Assembly (NCBI GenBank): GCA_038203615.1
Contig: JBBRDU010000034.1
Span: forward strand, 1-27,646
From: JBBRDU01 sp038203615
GTDB lineage: Bacteria; Verrucomicrobiota; Verrucomicrobiia; Chthoniobacterales; UBA10450
Length of the DNA: 27,646 nucleotides
Direction of reading: 5' to 3'
Shown: in pieces, positions 1 through 6,773 of the stretch
How the letters are laid out: each line of letters opens with the position of its first letter
How positions within the stretch are numbered: position 1 is the stretch's first letter
Translations under genes and position numbers: made by a program
The notes under the pieces: generated by a model
What the model saw: the letters and a program-made list of their open reading frames with translations, nothing else
Database searches by the model: none
Told to the model about the DNA's origin: nothing

Positions 1-22
1 GGGCGATTGACCTCAATCGCCT
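1..22 (-). repeat. Short hairpin repeat just after trmD
   Basis: GGCGATTG and CAATCGCC arms around a 4-nt loop, ending 10 nt beyond the trmD stop on the minus strand. A near copy at 819-840 follows the next gene upstream (khpA-like) in the same orientation. There is no T-tract, so it does not look like a classical terminator. It may be a REP-like element or an mRNA-stabilising hairpin. Confidence 0.6.
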
Positions 23-31
23 CCCGCAAAG

Positions 32-775
32 TCATTCTAACAAATCCGGCCGGTTCTCTTTCGTTCGCTTTAACGCCTGTTCTTTTCGCCAGTCGGCGAT
101 CTCGGCGTGGTTTCCAGACAGCAACACTTCCGGAACCTTGAACCCGCGAAAATCTGCCGGTCGCGTGTACTGCGGTCCCTCCAGCAATCCTTTGCTGAAG
201 CTGTCGTCCACCGCGGATTGCTCATGCCCGAGCACGCCGGGCAACAAGCGCACAACGGCATCGACAAGCACCACAGCGGCAATGGCGCCGTTCGTCAGCA
301 CATAATCGCCGATCGAAATCTCAAGATCCACCAGGTGCTCGATCACGCGGTGATCGACACCTTCATAGTGGCCGCAAATGACGATCAGATGGGATTCATG
401 CGAAAGTTTCGCAGCCATCTGTTGATCGAAGCGGCGCCCGGCTGGCGACATGAAAATGTCTTTCGATCTCGGCCATTGAATGTTGGACGTTGGGCGTTGG
501 ACTGCCTGCTCGCGAAGACTTTCGGAGTTGAGCGTTTTCTGGCTTGCCCTGCGCAGGTCTTCCACTGCGGCAAAAATCGGCTCCGGCTTCATCACCATCC
601 CCTGCCCGCCGCCGAAAGGCGCATCGTCCACCACGTGATGTTTGTCCGTCGTCCAGTCGCGCAGGTTACGAATCCGGATATCGACGACCTTATTCTCTTG
701 CGCCCGCTTCATCATGCTCTGCTCGAGCGGCGCCCGGCAGATCTCGGGGAAGAGAGTAAGGATGTCGATGCGCAT
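32..775 (-). CDS. trmD: tRNA (guanine-N1-)-methyltransferase TrmD
   Basis: SPOUT-family enzyme that methylates G37 next to the anticodon of a subset of tRNAs, using S-adenosylmethionine; it acts in the cytoplasm. The family signatures are visible: LTLFPE near the N-terminus, DDAPFGGGQGM at residues 50-60, ICGHYEGVDHRVIE at 133-146, SIGDYVL at 154-160, and DDSFSKGLLEGPQYTRP around 190-206 holding the expected catalytic Asp (191). ATG start at 775, with no strong ribosome binding site. At 247 aa it has the usual length, but about 20-25 residues (79-105) form an extra stretch encoded by a dispersed DNA repeat. The usual GGE(I/L)PA loop reads NGAIAA here. It is last in the visible ffh-rpsP-khpA-trmD series; the gene after it lies outside the window. 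Confidence 0.96.
   Translation of the reverse strand: MRIDILTLFPEICRAPLEQSMMKRAQENKVVDIRIRNLRDWTTDKHHVVDDAPFGGGQGMVMKPEPIFAAVEDLRRASQKTLNSESLREQAVQRPTSNIQWPRSKDIFMSPAGRRFDQQMAAKLSHESHLIVICGHYEGVDHRVIEHLVDLEISIGDYVLTNGAIAAVVLVDAVVRLLPGVLGHEQSAVDDSFSKGLLEGPQYTRPADFRGFKVPEVLLSGNHAEIADWRKEQALKRTKENRPDLLE
461..541 (-). repeat. Dispersed repeat read in frame inside trmD
   Basis: Positions 489-538 (minus strand) align without gaps to 12725-12774 (plus strand) with 38 of 50 bases identical, including CAGGCAGTCCAACGC followed by C/T and CAAC. The second copy is intergenic. In trmD the repeat is read in frame as residues about 79-105 and includes KTLNSES and QRPTSNIQ. Other TrmD proteins, as I recall the E. 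coli sequence, have only a few residues here between the helix after GGG.GM and the MSP.GRR motif. I infer an inserted, tolerated repeat. Confidence 0.75.
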
Positions 776-783
776 CTAAGAAC

Positions 784-840
784 AACGTCCAACGCTCAAT
801 GCTCAATAGTTGCTGAGCGGGCGATTGGGGTCAATCGCCC
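784..840. repeat. Repeat-filled gap between khpA-like gene and trmD
   Basis: The 69-nt gap holds a second member of the 'AACGTCCAACGCTCAA' family (784-806) and the perfect inverted repeat GGGCGATTG-N4-CAATCGCCC at 819-840. On the minus strand the hairpin starts 4 nt after the khpA-like stop codon. A rimM gene, often found between these two, cannot fit here. Confidence 0.7.
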
Positions 841-844
841 CCAC

Positions 845-1075
845 CTATTCGATGATCTCGAGGGTGGCCCGCTGGTCGTGGCGGGAGGCCGAGCTGGCCA
901 GCAAAGCGCGGATCGCCTGGATGGTCTGGCCGTTACGGCCAATGACGCGGCCCACATCCGTCTGACGGAGTTGCACTCGAAAAACGGTCGTCTTTCCGCT
1001 GGGCAACTCATGCAACATCATCTCATCGGGAAATTCGATGAGCTGGCGAATGACGAACTCAAGAAACTCTTTCAC
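845..1075 (-). CDS. khpA: KH-domain RNA-binding protein (KhpA/YlqC type)
   Basis: Small 76-aa single-KH-domain protein. KhpA proteins bind RNA, often with partner KhpB/Jag, and affect sRNA regulation, ribosome assembly and cell-envelope growth in some bacteria. The KH signature VGRVIGRNGQTIQAIRALL (about residues 42-60) carries the GxxG loop as GRNG, and the end ATLEIIE matches the family. The GTG start at 1075 gives the usual N-terminus MKEFLEFVIRQLIEFPDE; no clear Shine-Dalgarno is seen. The position between rpsP and trmD is the conserved one for this family and strengthens the call. Confidence 0.9.
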   Translation of the reverse strand: MKEFLEFVIRQLIEFPDEMMLHELPSGKTTVFRVQLRQTDVGRVIGRNGQTIQAIRALLASSASRHDQRATLEIIE

Positions 1076-1239
1076 GAACGAAAGGCTATGCAGTCTTGGG
1101 CGATTGTCGATTAGATCTCAGCAGATCCTTTCACACGATCCTGAGGTGGAACGCGATCTCCGAGCGCGTAGTTAATGATTTGCCCCGAATGCCTTTCGGG
1201 GAAACTTTTGCCATCGAGCTGCGGAGAGCCCGATCCACC
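1076..1239. other. Spacer between rpsP and khpA-like gene
   Basis: 164 nt without a supportable gene. It holds a partial third copy (1098-1106) of the GGGCGATTG word found in the two hairpins at 1-22 and 819-840. No terminator is evident, so readthrough from rpsP is likely. Confidence 0.5.
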
Positions 1240-1512
1240 TTACGAGGAAGAGGGCGGCGCGGTAGCGGCCGCTTTCTTTTTGTTCTTCTTGAGCAGACTG
1301 CGGACAGTGTCGGACGGCTGCGCCCCGCGCGCGATCCAATACTCGGCGCGCTCCACTTTGAGCGTGCTGTTATGATCGGGCTTCTTCGGGTCGTACGTCC
1401 CGATGATCTCGATGAACTTGCCATCGCGCGGGCTGCGGCTGTCGGCCACCACCACTTTATAATACGGGCGATTTTTCGCCCCTTCTCTGCGTAGTCTTAT
1501 AGAAACTGCCAT
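1240..1512 (-). CDS. rpsP: 30S ribosomal protein bS16
   Basis: Component of the small ribosomal subunit, needed for 30S assembly. The 90-aa protein starts MAVSIRLRREGAKNRPYYKVVVADSRSPRDGK and has IGTYDPKK, RAEYWIARGAQPSDTVRSLL, which are hallmarks of bS16, followed by a Lys/Ala-rich tail. The start ATG at 1512 is separated from the ffh stop codon by a single base (TGA-T-ATG), so translation is probably coupled to ffh. Length and order match the widespread ffh-rpsP-trmD gene cluster. Confidence 0.98.
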   Translation of the reverse strand: MAVSIRLRREGAKNRPYYKVVVADSRSPRDGKFIEIIGTYDPKKPDHNSTLKVERAEYWIARGAQPSDTVRSLLKKNKKKAAATAPPSSS

Positions 1513-1513
1513 A

Positions 1514-2833
1514 TCAATTTTTGTTTCGCGCCATTTGCGCCATCATTCTTTTCATTTTGCCCGCACTCTTCATCATCTTGCGCATTTGATCGAAGCGGCG
1601 AAGCAGGTCGTTTACCTCAGTGACAGTACTGCCGCTCCCGCGGGCGATGCGTTGACGGCGCCGGGCATTTAAAATGTCGGGCCGTGTTCGCTCCTCGTTG
1701 GTCATCGAAAGCACGATCGCTTCCGTCCGCTTGAGCTGCTTCTCGTCAATGGAGAGGCCCTGCACGTTACTCATGCCGGGCAGCATGCCAAGAATATTCT
1801 CGAGCGGCCCCATTTTGCGCATCATTTTGAACTGGGCCAGGAAGTCGTTGAAGTCGAAGGAGCTGGTGCGCAGCTTCTTTTCGAGGCGGGCCGCCTCTTC
1901 CAGGTCGACCGCTTCCGCCGCCTTCTCCACCAACCCCACCACGTCGCCCATCCCCAGGATGCGGCCGGCCAGCCGGTCCGGCACAAACACCTCAAATTGA
2001 TCCAATTTCTCGCCGACCCCGGCAAATTTGATCGGGCGCTGCGTCACTTCGCGCATGGACAAAGCCGCGCCGCCTCGGGCGTCGCCATCCAGCTTGGTCA
2101 GAATAATCCCGGAAATCTGCAGGGCCTCATTAAAGCGGTTCGCCACATTGACCGCCTGCTGACCCGTGGCCGCGTCCACCACCAACAGAATTTCCTGGGG
2201 CTGCAGAAAATCGCGTAACTTTTTGACCTCTTCGATGAGCGGCTCATCCATCTCCTGCCGCCCGGCCGTGTCGAAGATCTCGACATCCGCGGACTGCGTG
2301 CCGGCCCAGGTGATTCCGGCCGCGGCCACGCGGTTCACATTTTTTTCCGCCAGGTCCGGCGCATAAACCGGCACCTCCACCTGTTGGCCCAGCGTCACGA
2401 GTTGCTCGATCGCAGCCGGTCGGTACAAATCGCACGCGATCAGGACCGGTTTGCGTCCCTGTTTTTTAAGGAACCGGGCGAGCTTGGCCGAGGACGTTGT
2501 TTTTCCCGAACCGTTCAAGCCCACGATCAGGATCCGGGCCGGCTTCTCCAAGTTGAGCGGGGCGGAATCGCCTCCGAGCAACCCGGTCATTTCGTCGTGA
2601 AAAATCTTTACGATCTGCTGGCCGGGAGTGACGCTGCGCAGAACGGATTCACCGAGTGCCTTTTCTTTGACACGCGCGATGAACCGTTTGGCCACCTGAA
2701 AATCGACGTCGGCTTCGAGCAAGGCCAGGCGCACCTGCCGCAGCGCATCATCGATGTTGGCTTCGCTAATCGTGCCGTGACCGCGCAGGTCCTTGAAAAT
2801 ATCCTGTAGCTTGTCGCCGAGTTGCGAAAACAT
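1514..2833 (-). CDS. ffh: Signal recognition particle protein Ffh (SRP54)
   Basis: GTPase of the signal recognition particle; it binds 4.5S RNA and signal sequences of nascent membrane proteins and docks with FtsY. The 439-aa product has the N domain (residues 1-90), G domain with P-loop GLNGSGKTT (105-113), DLYRPAA, DTAGR (188-192) and TKLDGDARGG (246-255), and a Met-rich M domain with MGPLENILGMLPGM and a basic C-terminal tail. I chose the ATG at 2833 (MFSQLGDKLQDIFKDLRG), the conserved family N-terminus; the reading frame stays open further upstream to 2980, but that extension looks like noncoding repeat DNA. First gene of the minus-strand translation operon. Confidence 0.97.
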   Translation of the reverse strand: MFSQLGDKLQDIFKDLRGHGTISEANIDDALRQVRLALLEADVDFQVAKRFIARVKEKALGESVLRSVTPGQQIVKIFHDEMTGLLGGDSAPLNLEKPARILIVGLNGSGKTTSSAKLARFLKKQGRKPVLIACDLYRPAAIEQLVTLGQQVEVPVYAPDLAEKNVNRVAAAGITWAGTQSADVEIFDTAGRQEMDEPLIEEVKKLRDFLQPQEILLVVDAATGQQAVNVANRFNEALQISGIILTKLDGDARGGAALSMREVTQRPIKFAGVGEKLDQFEVFVPDRLAGRILGMGDVVGLVEKAAEAVDLEEAARLEKKLRTSSFDFNDFLAQFKMMRKMGPLENILGMLPGMSNVQGLSIDEKQLKRTEAIVLSMTNEERTRPDILNARRRQRIARGSGSTVTEVNDLLRRFDQMRKMMKSAGKMKRMMAQMARNKN

Positions 2834-2932
2834 AACGTTAAACCGAAAACCCGCCCTCGCCCAATTCGGGGAGCGTACCCGCCCCGGGTGCCGGGCGACC
2901 GCGCCCCCGTGGTCGCGAACTTTTGTCAGAAT

Positions 2933-2955
2933 GGTTTCGGCGAGGCGCCGAAACC
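2933..2955. repeat. Perfect 10-bp hairpin upstream of ffh
   Basis: GGTTTCGGCG - AGG - CGCCGAAACC, a perfect stem with a triloop in the gap between the deacetylase stop (2996) and the ffh start (2833). There is no T-tract on the minus strand. It could attenuate deacetylase readthrough into ffh or be a REP-type element. Confidence 0.6.
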
Positions 2956-2995
2956 AGGCCGCCGCGGCGACCGCTCCCACATGGAGTCATTGAGT

Positions 2996-4318
2996 CTATC
3001 GGGGCTTCGGCATCGCAGATGCCGCCGGAGCCGCGCCCCCTTCTTCGATCCCGAAGGTCCAATGGCTCTCCACTTTTTTGCCTTCGGATTTGGCGCTGAG
3101 AATCACGGTGCACGATTTGTCCCTTAATTTCTGCGTCACCTGGTAGGAAACCGTGGCCGTCTTGGGATCGTAGCTGGCCGGGACAATGCCAAGTCCGCTC
3201 ACCCGCATCTGGATGCTGGCAGGATCGATCTGGCCCAACCCGCTCACATTGGCCTTGATCAGCGGCAGCGCCGTTCGCACGGTCTCGCCGTTGCCCGGCT
3301 GGGTGGACAGCTCTGCCGCCCCGACTTCAGCCACCGCGGCCGCACCGCCGCTCGAGCTCGCGATCATCTTGATGGCGTCTTCGAAGACCTTCGGCTTGTT
3401 CCCTTCAATCAAATAGCGTCCGAGCGAATCCAGCGGCGAATTAAAAGTGAGCGGTTGGCCGTAGACGGTGAAGACCGCGTCGTAACCGGCGGCTTTGCAG
3501 ACGTCCTTGACCTTCCCGTTGTAAAATCCGTAGGGAACGGCAAAGCAATTCACTTTAATGCCGAGCCGCTGCTCGAGCAGATTCTTGGAACCGCCTACTT
3601 CGTTTTGCAGCCATTGATCGTACTCGGGCGGGCTTAACCTTTTCTTGGCCACCTTGTCATACGGCTTGCGCAAATCCTGGTGCGTGGCCGAATGGGCCTC
3701 GATGTCCGCGCCGGCATCGCGCATTTCACCCAGCTGCTCCCACGTCAGGGCCTCGCCCCCACCGAAATGACCGCCGCGCACCCCTTCCGTGTAGATGAAC
3801 AAAGTGACCGGGTAGTTATATTTCTTTAGGATGGGCAGGGCCACCTCGTACTGCGATTTCCAGCCGTCGTCGAACGTCAGGACGGCGCAGCGCGGCGGAA
3901 TGCTTTTTTCACTCTTCCTCCAGGCCAGGAAATCCTGCATCGGGATCACGGTAATGCCGCGGTCTTTCAATTCCTTCATCTGCGCTTCGAAAGCCGCCGG
4001 CGTGATCTCGGTGTCGGGCCGCCGCACTTTCTCCACAAACCGGTGGTAACCGAAAACGATCACCTGCGCTGTTTGATCCACCACTGTCTTGCCGGACTTG
4101 GTCACGGTGCCAGTCGTGCTGCTGGCTGTTGCCGGAGCCGGCGCCGCCAGACCAACCGTGGTCTTATGGCTGCTGCTCTGATCAGAAGGAGGTCGCGCTT
4201 CCGTCACCGCGGGAGCTGCCGAAGAGGAAGGCGGGGCGCTGACCACGGCCGCCTGCTTCTTGCAGGTGGAAAGACCAAGAACGAAAACGAGTGGAAAAAT
4301 CGCGAATCGAATGAGCAT
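2996..4318 (-). CDS. Secreted polysaccharide deacetylase (NodB domain)
   Basis: Carbohydrate esterase family 4-type enzyme expected to remove acetyl groups from N-acetylated sugars of an envelope or exopolysaccharide; the substrate is unknown. The 440-aa product has a hydrophobic signal segment (residues 3-17) ending LSTC, a weak lipobox, then a Ser/Ala/Pro/Thr-rich linker to about residue 85. The NodB domain shows FGYHRF, TFDDGW (148-153, the metal and catalytic Asp pair) and HSATH (209-213, metal-binding His pair), followed by FAVPYG. The C-terminal 100 residues look like a beta-sandwich. The ATG at 4318 was chosen over an upstream TTG because it gives a proper signal peptide. Divergent from the amidase gene across 127 bp, consistent with shared envelope roles. 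Confidence 0.88.
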   Translation of the reverse strand: MLIRFAIFPLVFVLGLSTCKKQAAVVSAPPSSSAAPAVTEARPPSDQSSSHKTTVGLAAPAPATASSTTGTVTKSGKTVVDQTAQVIVFGYHRFVEKVRRPDTEITPAAFEAQMKELKDRGITVIPMQDFLAWRKSEKSIPPRCAVLTFDDGWKSQYEVALPILKKYNYPVTLFIYTEGVRGGHFGGGEALTWEQLGEMRDAGADIEAHSATHQDLRKPYDKVAKKRLSPPEYDQWLQNEVGGSKNLLEQRLGIKVNCFAVPYGFYNGKVKDVCKAAGYDAVFTVYGQPLTFNSPLDSLGRYLIEGNKPKVFEDAIKMIASSSGGAAAVAEVGAAELSTQPGNGETVRTALPLIKANVSGLGQIDPASIQMRVSGLGIVPASYDPKTATVSYQVTQKLRDKSCTVILSAKSEGKKVESHWTFGIEEGGAAPAASAMPKPR

Positions 4319-4445
4319 AATATGAAGAAACGCCTTTAAATGCGGCGGCGCAAAAAACAAGCGGTTTTTGAGGCCACCGCGTCATTTCGCCCTGCTCGCT
4401 TAAATAATTTTTGGCGCGCGCGTCACTTTGGGTTATTCAAGGCTC

Positions 4446-5174
4446 ATGCTGCGGCTTCTTCGCCATTTGCTCGCTCTGGCCCTCCTCGGATCGGTCGCCG
4501 CCTGCACCACCACTGGGCCGGTCACTTCGGTGAAGGACACCACGAGGAGTTTCACCACTGTGGTGGTCGATGCCGGTCACGGAGGCAAGGATAACGGCGC
4601 CTTTCGCCGCTACGGAGGGGCCGAGAAGATTGCGACGCTCGATGTGGCGAGACGGCTCGAGCGCAAGCTCCGGGAATCCCAGCTCAAGACTATCATGACC
4701 CGGTCGAGTGATCAGTTTATTCCCCTCGACGAACGGGTGCGGATCGAGAACGGGCAAAGCAATTCGATCTTCGTCAGTATCCATTTCAACGACTCGCGCC
4801 AGCGCGGCATTCATGGATTCGAGACGTATTTTCATTCGGCCAATTCGCGCGACCTCGCCACGCGCATCCAGGCGAAGTTGACGACCATTCCTCACTCCTC
4901 CAACCGGGGTGTGCACACGGCGAACTTCCGTGTTCTGCGGCTGGCCAGTTACCCGGCCGTCCTGGTGGAATGCGGCTTCCTCAGCAATCGCACCGAGGGG
5001 GCCGAAGCACGCGATTCGGAATATCGCGAGCTCCTGGCCGACCGGATTGCCGAGGCCGTTGTGGAAGTGCGTTATGGCGGTGGGGTCTATCATGCCCCGG
5101 CCCAAGCGGCCTCGAAGCCTGCCGCAGAGCCAACCGGCCCGGGGCTCGCGCCGTCGAGTCTGCGGCGCAATTAA
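4446..5174 (+). CDS. N-acetylmuramoyl-L-alanine amidase, probable lipoprotein
   Basis: Amidase_3-type zinc hydrolase that cleaves the bond between MurNAc and L-Ala in peptidoglycan. Zinc and catalytic residues are in place in the 242-aa product: VVVDAGHGGKDNGA (His45), GGAEK (Glu60), SIHFN (His113) and VLVECGFLSN (Glu175). The N-terminus MLRLLRHLLALALLGSVAAC is a lipoprotein signal with lipobox VAAC, so it is probably anchored in a membrane. The ATG at 4446, with AAGG just upstream, is preferred over a TTG at 4428. The tail after residue 215 is Ala/Pro-rich. It has no SPOR or LysM domain. Its stop overlaps the stop of the convergent transporter gene. Confidence 0.93.
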   Translation: MLRLLRHLLALALLGSVAACTTTGPVTSVKDTTRSFTTVVVDAGHGGKDNGAFRRYGGAEKIATLDVARRLERKLRESQLKTIMTRSSDQFIPLDERVRIENGQSNSIFVSIHFNDSRQRGIHGFETYFHSANSRDLATRIQAKLTTIPHSSNRGVHTANFRVLRLASYPAVLVECGFLSNRTEGAEARDSEYRELLADRIAEAVVEVRYGGGVYHAPAQAASKPAAEPTGPGLAPSSLRRN

Positions 5175-6403
5175 AATTCCTTGCCCCGCTCCTCCCGGCC
5201 GATTGCGGCCAGGAAGATGATGGTGAGAAAAACCCCTAACTCTACGATCGCCATGGTCAGGGCGTAATTCGGCCCACCGCTGGCGGCGCGAAAATGTTCG
5301 GCCAGCCAGGACTGCTGCTGGGCCGCAAAGGCGGCAGCGCAATTGCCCATCTGGTAAGCCAGTCCCGGGAACGTCCCGCGGAAGGCGGCCGGCGAAAGCT
5401 CACTGAGATGCACGGGCACAACGCCCCAGGCTCCCTGCACCATGAACTGCATGCAAAAGCCGCCCATGATGAGGATGGCCGTTCCGGGCACAAAGACCCA
5501 CGTCGGGATCAACAGAATTCCCCCGATGGCGCACCCGATAATGCAGCGTCGCCTCCCCCAGCGCTGCGAGAGAAAGCCGACGACCGTGCCTCCGCAGATG
5601 GCGCCCACGGCGTAGATCATGGTCGTTAGGGACTTCTGGCCGACGCCGAAACCGCGCTGCTTCTCCAGGAAGGTCGGATAAAGATCCTGCGTGCCGTGCG
5701 ACATGTAGTTGAAGGCGGTCATGAGCAGGACGGCATAGAGGAAAAGCTTGCCATGGTGCTTAAAGAACAGGCCGAGGTTGAAGGAACGATCCTTCGGCGT
5801 GTGATGATCGCGCTCCCACACGGGTGATTCCGGAACACGCGCGCGAATATAAACGACGAGCAGAGCCGGGAGCGCTCCGGCCACGAAAAGGCCGCGCCAT
5901 CCAAACAGCGGAAACACCATCCAATAAACCAGCGCGGCCAGGAGATAACCGAAAGCGTAACCCTGTTGCAAGATTCCAGAGAACAAACCGCGCGCCCGGG
6001 CCGGCAACGCTTCCATCGTGAGCGACGCACCCAGACCCCATTCCCCGCCCATGCCAATGCCAAAAAGAGCGCGCAAAATCAGAAAAATAGTGAAGTTAGG
6101 CGCCCAGGCCGTGAGCAGCTCCATCACGGAATAGAAGATAATGTCCGCCATGAGCGGGATGCGGCGCCCGAACCGGTCGCCCAGAAAACCAAAGATAAAG
6201 GCGCCCACTGGCCGCATCAGCAAGGTGATGGTAATGGCAAACGCGACCTGCGGAATGGTCCGGCCGAATTCACGCGCCACGGGAGTGAGGACGAAGGCCA
6301 GAAGAAAGAAATCGAGCGCATCCAGCGTCCAGCCCAGAAAGCAGGCGATGAACGTGGTCCTTTGCTCGCGCGTGAGCGCTTTGAAGAGACGGATCGCCTC
6401 CAT
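5171..6403 (-). CDS. MFS transporter, sialate/lactate-type proton symporter-like
   Basis: A 410-aa major facilitator protein with about 12 hydrophobic segments. The N-terminus (FKALTREQRTTFIACFLGWTLDALDFFLLAFVL) and the loop motif GFLGDRFGRR between segments 2 and 3 resemble the sialate:H+ and lactate symporters (NanT/JEN1-like) of the MFS; GIGMGGEWGLG around segment 4 agrees. Substrate cannot be fixed from sequence; a small organic acid is the best guess. The ATG at 6403 has a good ribosome binding site (AGGGGA about 8 nt upstream). It is a lone gene, convergent with the amidase, their stop codons nested in TTAA. Confidence 0.88.
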   Translation of the reverse strand: MEAIRLFKALTREQRTTFIACFLGWTLDALDFFLLAFVLTPVAREFGRTIPQVAFAITITLLMRPVGAFIFGFLGDRFGRRIPLMADIIFYSVMELLTAWAPNFTIFLILRALFGIGMGGEWGLGASLTMEALPARARGLFSGILQQGYAFGYLLAALVYWMVFPLFGWRGLFVAGALPALLVVYIRARVPESPVWERDHHTPKDRSFNLGLFFKHHGKLFLYAVLLMTAFNYMSHGTQDLYPTFLEKQRGFGVGQKSLTTMIYAVGAICGGTVVGFLSQRWGRRRCIIGCAIGGILLIPTWVFVPGTAILIMGGFCMQFMVQGAWGVVPVHLSELSPAAFRGTFPGLAYQMGNCAAAFAAQQQSWLAEHFRAASGGPNYALTMAIVELGVFLTIIFLAAIGREERGKEF

Positions 6404-6773
6404 GGCTTAGTCCCCTAATTCTCCCGCCCGGCAAAGTCGAGCGCTCTCTCTCGTCTCGTGGAAGTGAGCGCCGGCGTCACTTATGGGTTCTTTTGCAGAG
6501 GAAGCTGTCAGCTTCCCTTGGGAAGGCAGCGTCTTCCCCTCCAGAAGAGGAGCGGTGGATCGGGCGCTCCGCGCACGATGTAAAGCCCGCCACGGCCCGC
6601 AGGCCGTTCATCTTGAGCGCCGAGGGCGCTCTCCTCTTTGAGCAACGCCCTCGGAGCGGTCGTTCCACCTTGGCCGGACGGGGCCGACGGCCCCAACAAC
6701 GTATTGACGTATCATGATGCGTCGATTTGTTCCTTGATACTGGCACGAAACCCTCTTTACTTGGCGCTTCAGC
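6404..6773. other. Repeat-rich leader between transporter and metH
   Basis: 370 nt with no supportable gene. It holds a chain of palindromes: GGAAGCTG-T-CAGCTTCC near 6501, GGGAAG/CTTCCC near 6521-6539, GAGCGCC-GAG-GGCGCTC at about 6615-6631, GGGGCC-GAC-GGCCCC at 6680-6694, and an 18-bp palindrome at 6706-6723. Positions 6641-6669 match, in reverse complement, intergenic DNA at 12782 and 26191. I looked for conserved cores of cobalamin, SAM and SAH riboswitches and did not recognise one. Confidence 0.6.
6706..6723. promoter_or_regulatory. 18-bp palindrome, candidate operator of metH
   Basis: GACGTATCA-TGATGCGTC: two 9-bp half sites that are inverted repeats except for one mismatched pair, 50 nt upstream of the metH start. 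Size and symmetry fit a dimeric helix-turn-helix regulator site, which would suit a methionine or SAH-responsive repressor, but no regulator gene is nearby and the assignment is inference. Confidence 0.4.

Noticed and set aside
107..1114. 335-codon open frame on the plus strand
   Set aside because: It lies antisense to trmD and the khpA-like gene and crosses their intergenic repeats; its translation resembles no family.
4437..5342. 301-codon open frame antisense to the amidase
   Set aside because: Arg/Gly-rich shadow of the amidase gene, with no recognisable motif.
6404..6773. Cobalamin, SAM or SAH riboswitch before metH
   Set aside because: I could not find the conserved cores of these riboswitches; the stems present look like dispersed repeats. 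A covariance-model search would decide.
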